Positions 49,562-63,173 of a stretch of 64,000 nt of DNA are shown here, in pieces. Under the pieces are notes generated by a model, which worked only from the letters and a program-made list of their open reading frames with translations, did not search any database and was not told the origin of the DNA. Every line of letters starts with the position of its first letter. Position 1 is the first letter of the stretch. The DNA lies in NCBI GenBank assembly GCA_004026145.2, contig CP034984.1, forward strand, positions 841,946 through 905,945. Reading direction: 5' to 3'. A program made the position numbers and the translations under genes. Source of the DNA: Takifugu bimaculatus. Its lineage: Eukaryota; Chordata; Actinopteri; Tetraodontiformes; Tetraodontidae.

Positions 49562-52500
49562 TTAAAACAAAGTGCCCCTCAGCTCCACAGCAGACGTCAT
49601 CAGCCTCTTGTTTCTCTTGGCTCTGCAGGAGAGGAGGAGCCAGGTCACCACACAGCCAGTCAGGAGGCCAGTGACAGCCAGCACAGCAGTCAGCCATACT
49701 GGAACTGTATTAGTGCAGTCAGCGGGGAGGGGCTGCCCCGTGCTCTGCGTTGCGGAGGCGGTGGAACTCTCAGAGGGAGCTGTGCTGGCTGTTCCCGGTG
49801 CCGCCGTGGTCGATGGTAGAAAACTGTTGACTTTGGTGAAGATGTAAGGATGCTCCTAGAACACACACAGTAGCCAATAGCGGCCCGCTTTTTGTCACTG
49901 CACACAAGGGAAATAATAAATTCCAGCTGGGTCTGCAGTAGCTTCTTACCTCGCTGGGGCATTTGATGGTGTTTCTGGCATTTGCAAAATCGTTGTATGT
50001 CTGTTTTTTACCCACTGGCTCTAACTAAAGACATCAACACGAGGTATCTCGGTCAAGTCCATGACTAAGCTGCAGAAAAATATGACAGAAAAAAAGAAAA
50101 ATCCCTGCTCTTGCCAGACTCACCATGTTGTTCCACATGGCAGCAGCCATGTCAGCATGTCCCCGTTCACTGAAGTGGAAACAGTCCACAGAAAAGTAGG
50201 TGGTGTCAGGTTTGCTGTCCTGGAAAAAAAAATATTACAGAGTGTGTAGGAGTTTTGCAGAAAGAACTTGTTAATGCCCTTAAGCTAGAATTTGTGTTTA
50301 AAGTACATCTAAGGCTCAAGAATAGTTGAAGGCCTTACAGCATTTAAAGGAACAACAGTGTTCTTTAAAAAGGGCTGAACAACCACAGCGAAGTCCTCCT
50401 TGTCTTCATAGCGTCCGCCGTACACCAGATTTTCAGTTTCGATCTAAGGTTGCAAATAAATATAGTATTTTTAATTATTTGTTCATTTATGTGGATGGGA
50501 GACACGAATAACAACACCAGGATGCCAAACAGATATGAAGCAACCAGAACATCATCCGTAAAATGCAGCCCAAAGTAGCCATGACACGAGTTAGTGGCAC
50601 AGAGCTACGCTGATAATAACATCGATATGTCACACAGAAATAAACGATGACCACGAACACTTGTGCTCTAACCTGTAGTTCACGATTGAAGCGCTTAGCT
50701 TCAGCCAGCTCCAGGGAATTCTCCCCTGCTAACAGGAAGCAGGGGCAGACATACTTTTGTAACACACTGCACCCCAGGCTATCCCTCTTTATCTTGCGAA
50801 GGCCATCCACTTCCAGGACCTCCAAGACGTGGACGATCGTCCTGGGAACCTACCAGCAAAAGGGGAAAATATTTATACTCAACAAGCTGATGATATTTAA
50901 TGCTTTATCCACGATCTTTTAAGAGATGAGCCTTTATTATTTGTACTTTAATGCTTCTTTAGGAAATTTTACCTCTCTGTAGAGCATATCCAAGCTTGTC
51001 ATCATATGAAGGCTGTAGTTCTGAGGGGACATGGAGGCCTAAAGACCAAAACAGCAATGAGATCACTCATAATGATTCATAGTTAAGTCTAAATGAATGG
51101 TACATCCTCATGCTTTTTTCATTCATAAGTGAAAAGGAGCTGACAGCTTGCAACATTCCCGAGCTGACAAGCAACTACTGTCGAAACCCAAGATGTCAGA
51201 GCCATAGCCTGAGAGCTCATCCAACATTGATGCTGTGCTTTGATATTCCGCTTCAAACAAGTGCATCAAAGATGCACGACCCTGTTAGAGCAGAACCAGG
51301 ATGGAGACAAGTGAAAGAACAAGGAAAGTGGAGGCAAAAGGGCAGAAAAGAGGAGGGTGAGGCAGAGGCTGAGCTAACCTCTGACCGGATTTTCGCCTTG
51401 TGGAGAGTGGACTTTTTTTTTTGAGCGACAGAATTAGCCAAGAAGGAAAACCTTGTATGCCCTCATCTTACGCTGACACGACAAAACAATAGCAGCGCTG
51501 TCCTCAAAGCTTTATTATTCTGCTCTAGTGAACGGTCCACTTTGAAGGGTGATATCATGAGTCCGCTCTGTACACAGCACGCACCACTGTGCCACCACAG
51601 TGTTTCTAAACCAGCCCTCATAATTCCAGAATTTGCAACTCACGCGGTCATTGCAGAACTGACACAGGTCATTTCCTCCTATGAACAGGGTCACCAGCTT
51701 CCAGTCGTTCTGGAAATCTACCGTCTAAACAGATATAAGGCAACAAGAACAAAGATGACGACATTAGCATTTTACATTGAGGCACAAAACTCGGTCACAT
51801 GTGTTAAACTTACAGGGTCAGATTTCAGGGTGTCAATTAGGCGCCGCACCTGGTTGGGGATTCCTCTGTAGAAAATGAGAGATTTAATAAATGCACAAAA
51901 TCCTTAAACATAACTCAATGAAAGTGAACCAAACAGACTCACGCTACTTTAGCTCCTGATACTGCAAAGTTGAAACCCGACTCTTTCAGTCCCTTTGACA
52001 TTCCTTTAATTTTCGGATTGAATTTCCTGAGTATGTCTGTAGCAAACAAACAACAACAAAAAACAGCAAATAATAAACAAGTCTCCAATAATTCTGTTAC
52101 GATGCGACGCTGACATCTAGTGGACAGTTTATGAATAACACACAAAAACAGAGACTCACTGGGTAATGTTGTAACAGTCTCCGAGGGCTTCATCGCCTCC
52201 AATGCTAAAAATAACAAACAAAAAAAAAAAACACTAAGACTTCATATTACATGTGATGCATTGTCGTGTATATTTGTGAGCCACCCACCTCCAAGATACC
52301 CCTTTGTATTCAGTTCGTAACTGTAGTAGGTTCTTTGCTTTTGCACCAAATCCAGTCTGCATGCAGAAAAAGACAGTTATTCTACTCATTTGTATCCATA
52401 TGAAAGGCTGATTAGGGAAAATATTTCATATTTTATTTGCATATTAACCTTACCGTTATAGAGTCTCCCAGCGCAGCAATTACTTTAATGTCAGCTGGCC

Positions 52501-55500
52501 GTAATCTGTGAACTAAAAAAAAAAAAAAAAGAAATAATCATGAAGTTTTACAAATAATCCAACCCTTGTATATATTTTAAGAAAGTCACCTGATGTGGGC
52601 ACAGAATCAGATGGGGCCATGTTGGTACAGGAAAAGTCACTGCCCCAATGCTGAACAACAACAAAGGGAAATTACTACCTTGTGGCTGATAAGGTTACAT
52701 GCACAAATAACTGTTGATTCTGTTATTGTGCTGCGTATCAGGTGATAAGATGGGACCTGTGACCTACTGTAGGCGGAGTGGTCGTTGGCAGAGGGCCTGG
52801 AAAGGTGTAGTTGCTGTTGACGGCAGTCCTAAAAAATGGGCTGGTCTGGTCACAATAAACAGGACGCTCATTAATACTCATATAAGACAAAAACACTTGG
52901 AAAAGATGCATTGTTTATCTCAAATGAAGAGACGATACCTTGGAGGGGCACTTCAAATCGATATCAGCTTCAAAATCCTGCGTAAATGTTTTGTTGCCCA
53001 CTGGTTCTAACTAGAAGAGCGTTACGGTCAGTGATTGTGATGTGAGGAATAAAAAGAGAAGCACACATAACAGAGGAGAAAAGCAGGACGCCCACCATGT
53101 TGTTCCAAAGAGCTCGAGCCATGAGGGTGTGCGCTTTCTGGCTCAGATGGAAACAGTCGGGGGCAAAGTAGGAGCGATCGGGACGGCCGTCCTTTCAGGA
53201 GGAAAAATAGTTGGGCTGGATATTAACATTTCAGGGCAGGAAATGAGGTCTCAGGTGTGTCTGCTCATACCTGTAACCTGGGGAGGTAAATGTCCCTCAT
53301 GAAGGGCTGTAGCACCACAGAGAAGTTCTCGTGTGTGTCGTACCGTCCAGAGTCAATCAGCTGTCTCATAGCGTGCTGGATCACAAAAATAAGAATATGA
53401 CCAAATTTCTGATCAACTGACTTTAAACACTAACGCAGGGCCTCTTACCTGATAGGCCTTACTGACGTCGTTGACCTTCTGCAGCTCAGCTGAGCCGTCT
53501 TTCGGCTTCAGTATGCACGGACAAATCAAGCTGAAGCAAAAAAAGAACTGTTCAAGACTGACTTTAAGAGTTCAGTTCTTTGGTAAAGACTAAACAAACA
53601 ACACTCACTTTACAAACCAGGTGGGGCAGCCCAGGGTCGTGTCTTTGTGCAGATCACGCAGCGGCACAACGTTTAACAGCTCCACCAGGTTGACAATTGC
53701 CCGAGGCACCTTGTAAAAATGGAAGAAGGGAAACAGAAAGGTTTCAGGTTTGTGATGCTGAGTCAGGAGCTTGTGTGGCAGCGCACAAGGATAAAAACAG
53801 TACCTCGCGGTGGAGCAGGTCCAGAGCCTGCTGGATGCGACTGACCACATTCTTGGGTGAGAAAAAGATCTATAGAGACAAAATTCACCTGTCAAATGAT
53901 GCAACTAATAAACACAGAAGTTCCTCAAATGCATTTAATTTTTGTCATTGTTGTTGGATAAAGATGTAATTTTGAATTTGAAAAAAATGATTCATTCTTT
54001 GGGAAAATGAATAACCAATTAAGTATATGTGCTATTAGAGTCCTCACGCTGTCTGTGCAGAAGTCACAGATGTCGTTTCCACCGATAAACATGGTGATCA
54101 CTTTCCAGTCGTTGTGGAAATCAATGCGCTGCAAAGCCAAATATGAGGTAAGATGTTGTGCATATTAGGAACCAACAGCCAACACTGTGTTTCTATAGTT
54201 ACTCCTATGTGGCTTACCGCGTCGTTTTTCATTATGTCCACAAGGGTGCGCACTTGCTGCGGCATATCGCTGCGGGGGAAAGTTTTGGAGTTGTCTTTTT
54301 AATAAGGTTTTATTCAGAGTGGAGGAGGTGATGACGATTACTGACCCACTCTTGGCTCCCGGCACAGCCTGGTTGAGGAAGGCATTGGGAGAGGTTTCGT
54401 TACATATTCCCTTTGAGAAGCCGGTCACAGAGGGGTTAAACTCCCTCAGGATATCTGAAGACCACAAAACCAAGGAGGGAAACATAATGAAATCTCAGAA
54501 ACATTTAATCACTAATCACTTTAACTTTTTGATTAAATGCAAATGAAAAACAGCCCTAATTTTACAGTTTGGTCAAACCTCCCATCTGCATAGAGTTATA
54601 GATTTTATAATAAAATATTGATAAATAAAGTGTAACAGACAGCTTAATTGGGATAACCATACTATTGAACAGTTTTAAAATAAGGGACAAACCTACTTGG
54701 CAAAGTTGTCACACTTGTGATGTTTTCATCACCACCAATACTGGAAAGTTAATAAAAGGTTCGTTGCATTTAAACTCTTCAAATCATGAGGATTAAAGGG
54801 TGCATTTTTAGGTGCTCTTACCTCCATGAAAGTCCTCGGTACTCATCAATCACCAACAGAATGTTGTCTGTCTTCGCTCCCACACCGTTTGCTGCCTGTA
54901 TCAATGCAGATGGTGGATTGTGCAAATAATTCTTCATGCATTTTTATAAAAAACTAAAACTAAAACTCTGTAATCTGTCCTAAACTCTGACTGAGTTAAG
55001 ATGCTGTCTGATAAAAACACCCAAAGAAAGTAATATACTGTGCTGTACATTTAGCTTGACTCTACCCCTTTTCCAGAGAGGAGAAGTGGGATATTAGATG
55101 CTTGCAGTGAAGCGCACTTACGGTCAGAGAGTCTCCCACCGCTGCCACAACCTTGATATCAGCAGGTCTCAACTCATTAACTGCACAGAGATTAGATGGG
55201 TGAGTCTAACCGATGTGGACTCTCTGTTTCATTATAAAACCTTCAGCTAAAATCATTTACCAGAGGTGGGTGTAGTGGGAGATGGACTGCGGTCTGAACA
55301 TGGGACTTCAGTGCCCATATCCTGCAAACGTTCCATTTTTAATCATTCCTGTTTTACGACACTTGTAACATCAAAGACTTACTGGATCTGCTAGCGTGGA
55401 GGATCCTTTTTGCTCGTCAGCGGGAGAATTATTCCGTGTCCGCAGGAACGGCCATTTCTGGGATTGGAGATCAAATCCATTGATAAAATTTTCTCAACTT

Positions 55501-58294
55501 TATCAATAATTATATGTTTGAGATGGTTTACCTGGGTAGGACAAGGGAAACTGGCGCTGCTGTCCATGTCCTCTGGCAGGCTCAATGATGGGTGAAGCTG
55601 GAGGAGGACAGTCAGGATCCACGTTAGAGTGAAGAAAAAAAGCCAAACTGGAAGTACCAACCTTTTTTTTTTTATCAAGCAAGAAGATCAATGCAGGATA
55701 AGATATCCTGTATTATCTTTGATTCTATCTCTTATCTAATCACTGGTCCAAGAGATAAACATAATCACTGTCCCATCTTTAGATTTACTCGTTTGTGAGC
55801 TGTAACCAAGCACCACCTGTCACAGGAGGAGCTTATCAAAGACAAGCTAAACTTAAATGTAAAAAAAAGTTTAGAACTCACCAGGTTCCTCCATAACTGC
55901 AAAGCTAAGTGATCTGCCTGCAAATAAATAAGCATTTATACACTGTGACTGGACAGTATGAGTAGGTTTTTAATGCTTTTTACTTACAGAGTTGTGCTCA
56001 AGGATGAGCGGAGCAGGCTGCAGCACAGCGGCGAAGTCCATCTTGCTGGTCCACTTGGGATTTTTCAAAACACGGCTTAGAGAGTTCTGTAAAAATAGGA
56101 AAAGCAGATTTTTCAGAAGGCAGTCAGCCAGTGAGGATCAGCATAAGCTGTCAGCAAAGACATTAAAGTGTTTGACCTGTAGCGATTGGAGAAAATTTGC
56201 TCTCTGTAGTCGCTCGGTGACGTATTTTCCCTCCAGACACTTGCATTTGCTGAAAATAAAACCAAAAAAACCTCCCTGTTATGTGTAATTTCCATCTAAT
56301 TTGGCTCTGACAGTATTAAAGCAACTCCTCCCACCTGTCCTGTTGCGGACTTGTGCTCCACACAGCAACATGAACTAAGGTGTGATGCAACTGTAAACAC
56401 ACAAACAAAATCGTATTTTTTTTAACGAAAAGATTTGGCAAAAATGTCTTCAGAATCAAAAAAAGGCAAAAATAGGGGCACCCTTTTCTGCAAGAGCTGC
56501 AGAGCTGCTTCTGTTTCTTGCACAGCAGAGCTGATATCTGCTGCCACCTGAGGAGCAAAGGAACAGAAGATCCATATAAACTCAAATGCCATGCTAAGTG
56601 GTGGTGATGGTTGCAGTGGGGGGATGGGGGGGTGGTCTTACAGCTGGTGAACAGGCGCACGTCGAGTCTGCTGGGACAAACAGCAACACCAGCCTCCACT
56701 CTGCCATCTGCAACTGTACCATGAACCGTTACATCTGCAGCTTATCAACAGAGAGCTAAACTATATAAAGTACATTGTTGTTGTTGTTTGAGTCCCATTT
56801 GTGGTGGTTTGTAACTCACCAGACCACAATGATTTACAGGAATCTAGTCTGGTTAACTCATCACTGGTCAGCGGGGTTAAAGCGTACCTGCTGTGAGACG
56901 GACATGGACAATTTCTCCACTTCGTCCAGCAGATTTCTGCAATATACACAAATAAACCACACTTGGAGGAGCACATGCAAAATTATAGACTAAATGTCTA
57001 TCAGGTCCCTAGTTTGTGTGTTGTTGGAAGTGCTACATATTGAGCACCAAAATCTGCATTTTACTAACAAAGTGAGGACATTTTTGGGAAGTGAGGATAG
57101 TTTGTCCAGTCCTCACAACTTCGAAGAAATGTTTGAAGGTGGAGATATGGTGTTAAGATTGAGGTCAGAATATGGTTCAGTTTAGGGTCAGGGTCAGGTT
57201 ACGGGTGGGTATGTGTAGGGTAAGGACATGGGGGTAGCAACATGTTCTGGAAAGTCCTCACAAAGATAAGTGTTTTAGAATGTGTGCTCATGTGCCAGTG
57301 TGTGTGTGTGTTTGTGGGGGGGGGTGTTACCTGGGCGGCACTGCCATCTGATCCACATGTTGAACAGTCACTTCAGGGTTAAACATGGACATCATCTCTT
57401 CAACACACACAAAAAACACACCTCTGTGTTTAATACACAGCAGCACACATGTGCTTTCTGCCTTTATGTTGGCAGTTTTTACTATTACATGGTCAACAAA
57501 CTATGGCAAACACTCTTATCTGTAGAGACATAAATGGCCAGACTGTCACACGGTCTAGTTGTAAATGCTTTCACCAACGACTGGCTCTATTGTACGGAGC
57601 TCCAATAAAAGAGAGAGCAACAAACTCTAATCCATGTTCAGCATTTGCACTATATTAACGTACCTTTTACTCCAGTGAGGACTGTGGATGATTCACGCCT
57701 GATAATAAAGGCAGACAACATCAGTGTTAACGCGCCTGACGAGGCTGCAGCACTTACACCCCAATGTGTTTCATGCACGGCTACCTGTGTGAGAGCGGGA
57801 TTCCCATCAGGTAGACAGCGGAGATATCGGCGGGGGTGATAGCATGAACTGATGAAAGGAGCGCAGGACGGCGTGAGGATAAAGAGATAGACACAAGGCA
57901 GGTTTGACAGTGCCGATATCAATCAGTCCGACTTCAGTGATAAAGACGACAAAGTCGATTGTACCTGACGATGGGGAGGATAAGGATTCCACTGGTGAGC
58001 AGAGGATCCGCAGGTAAGTTCTAGTCTGTATGTGCAGAAAAAAACACCTTCGACTCTCAGCAAAACAGATGTATAAATATATAATACAATGAATCCACTC
58101 AACAGCGAGGGGAGATATACCTCTGAGGTTTCTGTTGCTTGTTCATTTTCTCTGTCTTCTGCAACAACTGGAATAAGAACAACAATAGGAAAAACACCAA
58201 CAATAAGATTTAGACAACAGTACAATAAGGAGTCACCTGTGTTGTGAGTGCAGGATCCAATGGTGAGAAACAGGAATATGAATCGATAGTCCAT
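49562..58294 (-). CDS. plb1: Phospholipase B1, membrane-associated
   Basis: Brush-border type GDSL phospholipase/lipase with many small exons. Exon 1 (58294-58237) encodes the signal peptide MDYRFIFLFLTIGSC. A first, degenerate repeat (about 57,840-55,400) has SSVHAITPADISAVYL where the GDS serine block should be, so it lacks a nucleophile. Two full catalytic repeats follow. The first has RPADIKVVAAVGDSLT (about 55,125-55,180), FIGGNDICDFC (about 54,050) and the Asp/His block SYFAPDCFHLS (about 53,150). The second has RPADIKVIAALGDSIT (about 52,460-52,515), FIGGNDLCQFC (about 51,650) and YFSVDCFHFS (about 50,180). The last exon (49,852-49,562) has a Ser/Thr-rich stem, a membrane helix (VPVWLTAVLAVTGLLTGC onward) and a short basic tail. 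Human PLB1 has four repeats; here there are three. By rough sum the protein is 1,000-1,100 aa. The exon at 52204-52160 has one extra base and would shift the frame; if real, the second lipase repeat is lost. Confidence 0.9.
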
Positions 58295-58299
58295 GATAC

Positions 58300-58733
58300 G
58301 GTGAGAAAGTGAGAGTTGTGCACGGTTATAGGGACCGAGTGCCTGGCTTTTAATGAGCGCACAAGTGCACCGGCCTTGTAAAGGGGGCGGAGATGCAACG
58401 GAAGAGGCGCGTAAAAGAAATATAGACACCTTTCTATCTCAGGTGTGTTTTACTGTTGCTCATATCTTTCAGTCAGTTTGTCAGCTTAAGTGGACGAAGC
58501 TGTAAGTGACACTTCATCGTCCTCTCCACTTCCTATTAGGGTATAAAAACCATGGTAAATAAACGTTTTAGTCACACCAGGACGTGTTAACATCTCCTGC
58601 ACCCTGAGAGTCTCAAGGACAACAACCAGAGTGATTTTCCATGGTAAAGAATACACCTTTGGTGCCTAATAAAACTCATTTAGGTGTAAAAACTCAAACA
58701 TTCATATATTTCTCTTGCTCATAATCAAACTGT

Positions 58734-58778
<45 letters not shown>

Positions 58779-59580
58779 GCAACTGTTAAAGGACATCACA
58801 GCTCTGTAACAACAGGATAGTGACTTTAGAATGATCCGTCCACTAGTTTATTGACTGTCGCTGTGGAAACGAGCCGACCCAGAACAACTGATAATGTCGC
58901 CATATAATGGGACAGAAGATGCTATGTGTCAAGACGTCACATTTGTGGTGTTTATGTTTTTTACCAGTTATGAAACGTGAGTTAACAACCACTAATTTAG
59001 GGATAGATTTGGAGATTCTGCTGATAAGATTATATTTTACTGGCTTGTCCTCGGTTTGATAGGGTTGACCCTTAGTGTTAAAGGGAGTAAAACAATCTAT
59101 GTTGATGGTATGGAGTTATCAGATTTTCACAATAAGCAGTTAAATTGCTGGGTAAACATTGAAGTACTGTATGATGGTGTGGATTTCTGATTATTCTAAA
59201 TTAAAACCATTTTTAGCAACACTGCAGAAACTACAGTCCTGTGGCATTTTGGTGCAACTTCGCATTAACTGCCTCCATCAGCATCTTTGATGCATGACGT
59301 GGTTTTATTCAAGTCTCTTCCTTTGCACCTGTTTATGTTGGTGTTATCGGCTCAACCGATCAGATGACAGCCCTTTACAGACTTTAACCTGATTTTAGAC
59401 AAATCTTGCCAACTGGTTTTTGAATGTTACCAGTGATTTGAATCTTTGCTTTTGCTGTTGATTTACATAATATCTAATCAATTGCTGCTTGCATAATTAT
59501 TAAACTATCTTGTCACATACCCATAACTACACTGGCCCCAGAAACAAAGCTTGAATTAGCAAGTTTTTGGTAAAACTATT
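58300..59580. other. Intergenic PLB1-YPEL5
   Basis: Divergent intergenic region with PLB1 on the minus strand and YPEL5 on the plus strand. It holds a (GT)n run at about 58737-58771. No coding exon was recognised. Confidence 0.6.
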
Positions 59581-59631
59581 TTCTTGGCTCTGCTGACATC
59601 TTGTGGAGAACCGCCCGTACAACAGGTGCAG

Positions 59632-59768
59632 TGACGTCACGACACAGCTGAAAAAGAACAACAAAGCCACGAAGACGAGGACTCAAATCACATGTGATGT
59701 GCCATTAAAGTGTCGGTGACACCGTCGACGTCGGGAGCTTTCTGCACTACCGAAAAGACCTTCCCACG
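59632..59768 (+). promoter_or_regulatory. Upstream copy of the YPEL5 promoter/first exon
   Basis: A perfect CRE palindrome TGACGTCA (59632-59639) is followed by GAAAAAGAACAACAAAGCCA and a conserved donor CACG/GTAGGAGG (exon end about 59768). It matches the segment about 839 bp downstream (60471-60622) base for base over long stretches. It is likely a duplicated non-coding first exon with its own core promoter. Confidence 0.6.
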
Positions 59769-60470
59769 GTAGGAGGCCGTCATTTTAAACTGGCCCGAAA
59801 AATTGGGGGTTATGTTGTTGGTGCGTCTTGTTGTCGTCGTGGGCGTTAGCTTTAGCTGCACTTTAGCTTCTTTTTTTTCCAATTGATTAGTTGAGTTATT
59901 ACTGAGAGACAACAATCTAAACCACGATCTGTGTTTCAGTTCTTTATTTTTGGCTGTACTTGTGTACAATACTTCCATTTTTTGTATTCTGTTAATCAGA
60001 AACATGTCCAGAATGTCTCAGATTGCAGAAAGATTCCTCTGCTACAGCAGTTGTTGGTTGTTTTTGCTCAATTTATGCATTTGTTATGTATACTAGACAA
60101 ATGGAAAAGATCATTGAACAACGGAAACTTTTGTTGTTTGTTGGACTTCCTGCTATAAAGCCTTACAACCAGCACTTTTCACGTCGAGTTACATAAATCA
60201 GGAGAAAATGAGATGAAATTATAGCTCGAAGTGAGTTAATTTAGAACCGCCTTTATTAAATACTGATACGGTACATATAGGGCAACTGCAGGACAAATTT
60301 AGTTTGTGACGCCATAAATAAATTGACATTTATTTTAGTTTTAACAATGATCATAATAAATAGCTTGTAATTATAAGTCTTTTTACACAGTTTTCAAGGT
60401 TTGATCGGCTTGATCGATTGTCCAAACTCTGCTGACACCTTGTGGCGTCCAGCGCGAACAACACCTACAG

Positions 60471-60622
60471 TGACGTCACGACCGGATGTTGATACTGGCT
60501 GAGCGGAGACAGCAGATAGAAACAGCTGAAAAAGAACAACAAAACCACGAAGACGAGGTCTCACATAACTGATGTGTCGTTAAAGTGTCAGTGAAAGAAT
60601 CGTCGGGAAAGAAATTTCCACG
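60471..60622 (+). promoter_or_regulatory. Proximal YPEL5 promoter/first exon
   Basis: CRE palindrome TGACGTCA at 60471-60478, then a transcribed-looking 5' UTR segment ending at donor CACG/GTAGGAGG (60622). The next acceptor would be upstream of the YPEL5 start codon at 61232; TTTCTTATTGTAG ends at about 61200. YPEL5 having a non-coding first exon fits its known gene structure in vertebrates. Confidence 0.6.
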
Positions 60623-61231
60623 GTAGGAGGCCGCCATCGTAAACTGGGTCGAAATAAAGGCGGTTATGTTGTTGGTCCGCTGGTTCCTGTCTTGTCGAAG
60701 TGGCCGTTAGCAGCGCAGCTAACATGGCGTTAGCTTCTTTTTCCCACTTGAGTAATCGGGATATTACCGAGAGACAGGGCTGCAAGTTATTTGTAAAAAC
60801 ACTTACCCAGAACCACGTATTTTATACGGATCTGTATCTTTCGCACTTGTACCAGATATTTACATTTTTTGTATCTGTTCGTCACAAACGTGTCCGCATT
60901 GGCAGAATGATGCCTCCGCTGCGGCATTTTTTTTTTTTTTTTGGGGGGGGGGGGTGCTCATTTAAATATTTTCTACACTGTAAAAATGCCTTTTTTCTTG
61001 TTCTTCCTGCTATCAAGAGTTACAACACTTTTCACATCGAGTAACACAAGTAGGCGAAATTTACAAATGTACAGTTTAGACGATCGTGAAAGAATTGACT
61101 CCTAATCTAGTCATCAAGTCATTTAACGAAGTTTTCGTTGCGCTGAAGAAAGAAGACGTGTCTTATTCGTGTTTGTCTTTATTTCTATTTCTTATTGTAG
61201 CCTTAAATCACTCATCCTCAACAATTCAACA

Positions 61232-61669
61232 ATGGGGCGCATCTTCCTGGACCACATTGGCGGAACACGTCTCTTCTCCTGCGCTAACTGCGACACCATC
61301 CTGACCAACAGATCGGAGCTTATCTCAACACGGTTTACCGGTGCCACGGGCAGAGCTTTCCTCTTCAACAAGGTAGGAGCCATTGCCTCTGCCGTGCACT
61401 CCCCTGCTCCGATGCATGTTTGATCACCTGTGTCTCCATCGCAGGTGGTGAACCTCCAGTACAGTGAGGTGCAGGACAGGGTGATGCTCACCGGAAGGCA
61501 CATGGTGAGGGATGTCAGCTGCAAGAACTGCAACAGCAAGCTGGGCTGGATTTATGAGTTTGCTACCGAAGACAGCCAGCGGTACAAAGAGGGCCGGGTC
61601 ATCCTGGAGAGAGCGTTGGTTCGAGAGAGTGAGGGCTTCGAAGAGCACGTCCCTTCAGACAACTCATGA
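61232..61669 (+). CDS. ypel5: Yippee-like 5
   Basis: Small zinc-binding Yippee-domain protein, reported as a member/modulator of the CTLH (GID-type) E3 ubiquitin ligase complex. Two coding exons, 61232-61372 (47 codons) and 61445-61669, joined by a 72-bp GT-AG intron, give 121 aa, the same length as human YPEL5 and, as far as I recall the human protein, near-identical to it. The zinc ligands are two CxxC pairs: SCANC (Cys17, Cys20) and SCKNC (Cys73, Cys76). It starts [11 protein letters not shown] and ends EEHVPSDNS. The extreme conservation and tiny intron leave little doubt. The gene reads away from PLB1 and is preceded by a duplicated CRE-type promoter. Confidence 0.97.
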
Positions 61670-63173
61670 ACCCTTGGCTTGGATGAAATCTCCCCCTTTA
61701 TCCCATTCCCTCTGCACTGCACGCCACCACCTACAGACTTTGTCATCAGTCGAGTCTTGGCTTGGCCCCACCAGACCCCTTCCCCTAGTTTGACCAGATG
61801 CCTCTGCTGAAAAAAAGACTGTTTTGCTGACTATGTTCTTGCGGGGGGAAAAAGTTATCAAGTGTCACAGGGCAGAACCCCCAAAACAGCTGGGGACACG
61901 CGTATGAAGCTGTAATTTCACTTATGTAAATGTCGATGCAGTTGTAGAACTTATAGCACCTCTACTCAAGGCATGCTCCCCCTGTTTTCATATGGTCACT
62001 AAATCTGTGCATGAGACCAAACCCGACTCTGTCACAAGTAACCGTGGCGGCCGTAGAGCAGCTGCCACCTGTACACAGCAGCGATGAATAACCCAGCCAT
62101 GGCTGCAGGGGCTCCTGCTTCTGTTTCGTCCAATCAGTCTCAGTCTGTCTGTCGCTCGTGCACATTGAATGCATCATTCTGTATCAGTTACTTGCTGGTT
62201 GTGTATTGAATGTAATAATGTTTAAAATCTCTGTTCTCATCCAAATGACACCGTTCCACACGGGTGGATATTGAAAGGTCAGTTGTGTTTTAGGTTTAGA
62301 GTCGGCGGTGTGCATTTATGTTGAGGGATTTTCTTTCGAACAGTGTTTTGATTTTCCCCAACTGCAGTTACAGGGGGTGACTTCCATGTGTGTTCTACCT
62401 GTCTCCAGTCTTGACATTAGTCACCTGAGGAGCATAAATCTCACATGTCTCATATTGACAAAGAGACGTTTCTTTCTAGATCCAAATAAGAAGGGACTGT
62501 TTATTTTAGGAAATAGCCAGACAAATCCTGAAAAGGGGGGTGGCAAATGTTCTTTTGCCACAATTTGTGTAAATTTAGCCCCAAGGTGGACTCATTTTGT
62601 AAACAGCTGACCTGCCTTGTGACACCGACCTTCCTCTTATAAATCCATGAGATGCATCTGGTCGTAAATCTTGTTTCTTACAACACAAGGCCAAACACAG
62701 AGTATTACATTTATCTTTATCCTCTGACCAGAGCTTTCCTTTTTGTATTATCGACTCCTGCAACGATGTCCAGGAAAATGCCAAACTTTTTAAAAAAGCC
62801 TTTATGACATTTGAGGCTATATTTTGGGGTGAACTGTGGCACGTTACAGCTGGAACAGTGTCAGATTTTCTATGCCTGCAGGAATTATTGGTCTGACATA
62901 CACGAGAGATATTTAATATCGTTTTTCTACCTTTTTATAAGGTCACAGGAAAAAAGAATTGATTACAAAAAAATAGAGGCTTCAGCAGGATGCTGACACA
63001 CAGTGTCTGACTGAATATTTTGTTGTTGGGTTCAAGCATTTTATTTAGAGGGTCATTGCATTATATGCTTTAATATATATTATCCTTTTATTGATTGGTA
63101 AATTTATCTTGAACGTGTTGTGGTTTGTCGTATGGCTACAGTTTCGCTATGTTTGATGTGATTTATGAATAAA
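61670..63173 (+). other. YPEL5 3' UTR and poly(A) signal
   Basis: No coding exon. AATAAA at 63168-63173 is the most plausible signal, giving a 3' UTR of about 1.5 kb. Confidence 0.55.

Larger units (their letters stand above)
59590..61060. repeat. Tandem duplication of the YPEL5 5' region
   Basis: Two diverged copies, about 59590-60200 and 60425-61060, offset by about 839 bp. Shared features include the opening GCTGACA.CTTGTGG, the CRE, the donor, and the far segment ACTTTTCAC.TCGAGT. Divergence is much greater than among the three PPP1CB-MANEA-FUT9 copies, so this event is older. The proximal copy also has a poly(T)/poly(G) run near 60928-60955. Confidence 0.8.
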
